Positions 60,549 to 64,000 of a DNA stretch of 64,000 bases are shown here, piece after piece (positions within the stretch are counted from its first letter, which is position 1; each line of letters opens with the position of its first letter). The stretch spans positions 48,658 through 112,657 of the forward strand of contig NZ_JAFCJX010000028.1 in the NCBI RefSeq assembly GCF_018130695.1. The letters are read 5' to 3'. The DNA is from Bradyrhizobium jicamae (lineage in GTDB: Bacteria > Pseudomonadota > Alphaproteobacteria > Rhizobiales > Xanthobacteraceae). Under the pieces are notes generated by a model that saw nothing but the letters and a program-made list of their open reading frames with translations, was not told the origin of the DNA and did no database searches. A program made the translations under genes and the position numbers.

Positions 60549-62024
60549 CTACTGGATGCGGGTGGTAGCCAAGCCTGCTTTCGTCGCAAAGAACTCAACG
60601 TCTGTGACACTAAGTAAGTAAGTGGGGTTTCTTCTGCGTTCTTTGTTTATATGTCGTTCTGCCCAGAACTGCATATTGCCAAACCGCCAAGGGAAACCGG
60701 GCATTCGGTAGTTCGCAATTGCGAGACGAGTGGCGTGGGCTATGGCCTCCGCATCGATCTTACTCGCTTCCATCAAATCGCGAAGACGTCGGATATTGCG
60801 CCCAAACGACCACTCTCTGGAGGCCTTCGAGTGAGATAGCTTCTCGATTCCATCTTCGGAAGGAGCGGATCCCATGTTGTTGCAAGTAAGATTCAAAGTC
60901 TGACGTGAGCAGCCGCACCGCGCCCAAATCTCATTTTTGTCGCGAGGGGGAAAGCCGCACGAAAGATGATCAACATCGAACCAGTGTCTAATATGTTCCT
61001 GCCGTCTGGCGGCGCACATGGCCGGGCCCTTGCCGGCCGGGAATGGCACGCCACATTCACTGTCATAGCTCACAGTTTCTCTAATCCAGACCATCGCACT
61101 CGCGTGAGTGCAGTTTTCGCCGCATAAAGCGTGCGTCTGCTGCTGGCTATACTCCTGCAAACCGCATTTTGAGCTTCTCTCACTTGCAAATAACGCCATA
61201 ACGATCGGAACGTATGCATTTCTCATAGTGCTCTGATCAAGAGCGGAAATGCTGGCTCCGCCAACTTTGTCCCGCTGGCATCCTACAGGCCAGATTGTCT
61301 GCGTGCCAAACGTAGTTTCATCGCACGGAAAGTTACTAAACAAGCAGTTGCCATAGTGCATAATTGAATCGTAATCGTAATCGCTGGCGGAAGTATACGC
61401 CATTGTCACAAAGTTCGGCTCTGCTCCTGCAATTACGTTCCCGAAATTGATTTCCACATAGCCACCGCGATTCGAGCGCTGATGCTCGTGGATTAAGCCA
61501 AGTGCGTGCCCAATTTCATGTATCAATACGTACGGCACACCCCAGTGGTTGACATGAACGCTTAAATTCTGAGCCTTGCCAACCATGCCTATGTACGAGC
61601 AGCTAACAGAGACTGTCGTGCTAGGAGGAAAACATCCATCGCCCATATGTTCTCGAACCAAGACGTAATCGACTTCGTTTGATCTCAACCGACAGATGAT
61701 CGGAGTATTGACGGTCCAGGCGTTACATGCGGAGACAAACGCACTGCGTTTAGTAGGATCGGTTAAGGCGGCATCGAAGGCATAGACTAAGATGCCATTT
61801 GGCCAAAGTGCGCCCCCTACGGCTCCAAGTGTCGTGTCGCCAGGTTGACGTGCTTTGAAGATCATATCTCCAAAATGAATGTCATTACCCACACGAGCCA
61901 AATACTGAGGAGGAATGCCCTCTAGAGGATCACGGTCGGAGGGTGGGATTTCGCCGCTACGTGCTGGCAGTGTGAACAAAAGTGAGCTGAAAATTGCGAC
62001 TAAGCGAAGTGCTCTGGCGCGCAT
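60549..62024 (-). CDS. Secreted astacin-family (M12A) metallopeptidase
   Basis: About 491 aa from MRARALRLVAIFSSLLFTLP, residues 1-24 a Sec signal. The zinc motif HEIGHALGLIHEHQR (about residues 169-183) is the complete astacin HExxHxxGxxHExxR, and the Met-turn SIMHYG with the zinc-ligand Tyr follows near 220-225. The catalytic domain ends near 265; then about 220 residues of unassigned sequence with about 11 Cys, many in closely spaced pairs (CGENC, CGC), probably disulfide-bonded. Astacins are rare in rhizobia. GC is about 50%, well below its neighbours, suggesting horizontal transfer. Predicted extracellular or periplasmic protease. Confidence 0.93.
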   Translation of the reverse strand: MRARALRLVAIFSSLLFTLPARSGEIPPSDRDPLEGIPPQYLARVGNDIHFGDMIFKARQPGDTTLGAVGGALWPNGILVYAFDAALTDPTKRSAFVSACNAWTVNTPIICRLRSNEVDYVLVREHMGDGCFPPSTTVSVSCSYIGMVGKAQNLSVHVNHWGVPYVLIHEIGHALGLIHEHQRSNRGGYVEINFGNVIAGAEPNFVTMAYTSASDYDYDSIMHYGNCLFSNFPCDETTFGTQTIWPVGCQRDKVGGASISALDQSTMRNAYVPIVMALFASERSSKCGLQEYSQQQTHALCGENCTHASAMVWIRETVSYDSECGVPFPAGKGPAMCAARRQEHIRHWFDVDHLSCGFPPRDKNEIWARCGCSRQTLNLTCNNMGSAPSEDGIEKLSHSKASREWSFGRNIRRLRDLMEASKIDAEAIAHATRLAIANYRMPGFPWRFGNMQFWAERHINKERRRNPTYLLSVTDVEFFATKAGLATTRIQ

Positions 62025-62161
62025 CTGAAAGCTCCTTGTATGAGACGACGAAGAGTCAGTGCAACCACAACTTGCAGAATGCATCATCGAGGTCGGCTTG
62101 GGCAAAATCGTCGATGCTCTAATTGAACAAGATTCTGCTCAGACAGCCGTCTTCTGGGCGT

Positions 62162-62578
62162 TTATACGCGCCCCTCCAAACTGACCAAAGCTATCAACTT
62201 CTTTAGAACTCCTACCTCCGCCTCAGCTTCCTCGCCGTTTTCTGATAGGCGAGGCGAGCCTGGAGAGCATTTGCGCGGTACAAGCAATCTTTCAATTGCT
62301 CTCCGGTTCTTAGGGCCAACGCCTGGTCGACTGGGAGCAAGCATGCGGCTAGGGGCCGATGGTGAGCCGGGCACGGATGAAATGGCGGGTCCGGCGCGAC
62401 AGGTGCTCTGCACGCAGCCTTCTTGCTTCGCAAACTGGGTCGTTCCACTTTCCTGGCACCTGCCGAATGCTGAGACACAACCTCTGCAATTCTCATTTGG
62501 ATCGCGTGCGTATGCGACCGAGGCAGTGTAAGCGAACGAAATTAGCGCCAGAAGTAGTTCTTTGACGTCCGCGCCCAT
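62162..62578 (-). CDS. Small secreted hypothetical protein, reading frame uncertain
   Basis: 138 aa from MGADVKELLLALISFAYTAS. Residues 1-24 look like a signal (ending VAYA), and the mature start RDPNENCRGCVSAFGRCQES with further GCVQSTCRAG gives five Cys in about 30 residues. The second half of this frame is Pro/Ser-rich and less convincing, while an overlapping frame has a plausible end (GEQLKDCLYRANALQARLAY, then QKTARKLRRR). A frameshift in the gene is possible. It lies on the astacin strand, directly upstream. Function unknown. Confidence 0.5.
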   Translation of the reverse strand: MGADVKELLLALISFAYTASVAYARDPNENCRGCVSAFGRCQESGTTQFAKQEGCVQSTCRAGPAISSVPGSPSAPSRMLAPSRPGVGPKNRRAIERLLVPRKCSPGSPRLSENGEEAEAEVGVLKKLIALVSLEGRV

Positions 62579-62656
62579 CGCGCAGCGCAAACACCGAGAG
62601 ACTAACCGTAGGTCGTCCTCCACGGCTTTAGGCAATATTTCTGTATCCAAGCTCAA

Positions 62657-63476
62657 CCTTGAGATGAGGACAAGAGACGGATTGTCGCGCCCAACCTGTA
62701 GTTACTTACAGCGTTGGTACCGCGTGGACCGGCGGAGCCACCTGAAGGCGACCGGAAGACTGCGACCGACAGGCCAAGAAAACTCCGGACGCAATGGTCA
62801 TTCCGATTGGATGTCCGCTGTGGGCCAGGAGCGGCGGTCACCTTAACCATCATACATCGTCTGGTCTCCCGCCAGACAGCCGACATGGCGGCGGCTGCGT
62901 TGTTCAGCTTGGGAGGGACCGCGGAGTCCTTGCTGCATCATAGGTGGTCGCCAGACGAAGCCCTCTTGAATCGCTTTATGTACCGGAAGGTGCCGCGGGG
63001 CTCGAGGATTGACTGGATGACGGCCTACTAGCCGACGCCCTGGAAGTCGCCCCTGCGCTTGACCCAGACCGCACGAGTGGCGTGCCAGTGCTGTGGGTGC
63101 CGGAGAAATCGACGTGCAGCTTCACGTACAGCCTTGCCGCCGATGTAACCGAGCTTTTGGACGTCAGCGGCCGCGTGCGCCGTGCTCAGGCGCGAACGAT
63201 GCCGTTGGTAATCGTTACCGACGCCAGCGAGTCCCTTGATGACGTCAGTATCGGTGACGCTCGCGTAGGTCATGTCGTCGTCCGAGTGCGTCAGCCGCGG
63301 CAAGCTCGGACATATCCACGATCCCGACGGCGGCGCTGAGCGCGGCGCACAGCTGCACCTGACAACCGCGCTTAGCACTGAAATGTGTTACTACGGCGGT
63401 GCAACTACTTGTATGCCTCTTGCCGAACCAGCAAGATTGAGCGAATCACTCAAGCTAGGCCTTGGAGCCCCTTCTG
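62657..63476. other. Unassigned stretch upstream of the ParA remnant
   Basis: About 820 bp. A plus-strand frame ending at 63031 carries a plausible C-terminal segment (TAESLLHHRWSPDEALLNRF, then MYRKVPRGSRIDWMTAY), and frames at 63028-63378 on both strands look partly coding, but none gives a whole recognisable protein. It probably holds remnants of mobile-element or island genes. No insertion-sequence ends were recognised. Confidence 0.35.
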
Positions 63477-63958
63477 ATGCCCACCCTTGGCAGCCTCTGC
63501 TTCTTCAACAATAAAGGAGGCGTCGGCAAAACCACTTTGGCATGCAATGTTGCCTCATACATCGCTGAAACAGAGCGCCTTAGTGTTTTGCTGATTGATG
63601 GTGATCCTCAGTGCAACGCAACACAGTTGGTGTTGCAGGACGAGACGACGGAGGCCCTCTACGGTAGTCCCTCAGGCCTGCCCGAAATGGACACGCTCAA
63701 GCAGGTGCTACTGCCGCTTTTGAAGGGTGATGCATCGCTTTAGAGGACCCATAAGGTTGCGGGGCCAGAGACGAATCGATTCGGTATCTCTGTGATACCG
63801 GGTCACCCGCATGTTGCGCTACTCGAAGATCGCCTTAGTACCGCCTGGACACAGTTCATGGGCCGCGATCTCGGCGGGGCACGCGTTTCGAATTGGAACA
63901 CTCAGTTTCTTAGTCATCTCAAGGTATCCCTCCGGCGTCGGCCGCCTTGTGTAGTTTG
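63477..63958 (+). pseudogene. Broken ParA/MinD-like AAA ATPase gene
   Basis: Starts MPTLGSLCFFNNKGGVGKTT, with the deviant Walker A KGGVGKTT at residues 13-20 and LLIDGDPQCNATQL after it. A TAG at 63741 stops the frame after 88 residues. The same frame then continues for about 70 codons with family-like sequence (RFGISVIPGHPHVALLEDRL, then STAWTQFMGRDLGGARVSNW), so the stop is a nonsense mutation inside a gene of about 300 codons or more. Just after FLSHLK the frame degrades to Arg/Pro-rich sequence, indicating a second lesion or the edge of homology. Such stand-alone ParA-like ATPases are common in genomic islands. Confidence 0.75.
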
Positions 63959-64000
63959 AGAGGCGGCCCGAGGATTTGACCTTAAGTCTAGCTTTAAGGT

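Overview
This window looks like a high-GC (about 65%) alphaproteobacterial chromosome, most likely Bradyrhizobium or a close relative in the Nitrobacteraceae. The evidence is the gene order (trpD-trpC-moaC, moeA-lexA-comEC, eno-ftsB-pdhA-pdhB-pdhC-lpd), an alphaproteobacterial LexA operator of the form GTTC-N7-GTTC, E1-beta with its own lipoyl domain, many small hypothetical proteins of a kind I associate with Bradyrhizobium, and several families of palindromic intergenic repeats. No database search was possible. All family calls are from reading the translated sequence.

Layout. (1) 1-5.7 kb: the 3' part of comEC, two small hypotheticals, lexA with its operator, moeA and a YihX-like HAD phosphatase. 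(2) 5.7-24.2 kb: an accessory stretch of repeats, GC-rich hairpins, very small ORFs (several with one membrane span), two decayed genes, a rhomboid protease, a CtpA-type S41 protease, an HxlR regulator divergent from a royal-jelly-type secreted protein, a TetR regulator divergent from two membrane proteins, a HicBA toxin-antitoxin pair beside a scar of an EAL gene, a cache/PAS/GGDEF/EAL protein and a Flp pilin. This stretch separates moaC from moeA, which are adjacent in many relatives. (3) 24.4-41.6 kb: housekeeping genes moaC-trpC-trpD, ppiD-like, tpiA, secG, pyrG, NIPSNAP, kdsA, an MFS transporter, queF, a Vgb-like beta-propeller, eno, a GT39 glycosyltransferase, a quinone oxidoreductase, an FMN reductase and ftsB. 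(4) 41.7-47.2 kb: an AcoR-like regulator without an AAA+ domain and an aldehyde dehydrogenase, separated by VOC, cupin, Clp-N and GNAT genes. (5) 47.6-55.8 kb: a complete pyruvate dehydrogenase operon with DUF5076 and a small membrane protein between its subunits, then threonine synthase and a TctC-type binding protein. (6) 55.8-60.4 kb: a Slt-type lytic transglycosylase, a PcaB/PurB-family lyase and a C-terminally truncated SMP-30 gene. (7) 60.4-64 kb: a lower-GC foreign-looking segment with a secreted astacin metallopeptidase, a small secreted-type hypothetical and a broken ParA-like ATPase. It probably continues beyond the window.

How the parts work together: pdhA-pdhB-pdhC-lpd convert pyruvate to acetyl-CoA; tpiA and eno serve glycolysis and gluconeogenesis; kdsA supplies Kdo for lipopolysaccharide; trpDC and moaC/moeA serve tryptophan and molybdenum-cofactor synthesis; secG and ppiD serve export and envelope folding; lexA controls the SOS response. 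The most unusual material is the 5.7-24.2 kb insertion with its small genes and hairpins, and the astacin/ParA segment that begins exactly where the SMP-30 gene is cut off. I did not find a clearly new multi-gene defence or biosynthetic system.
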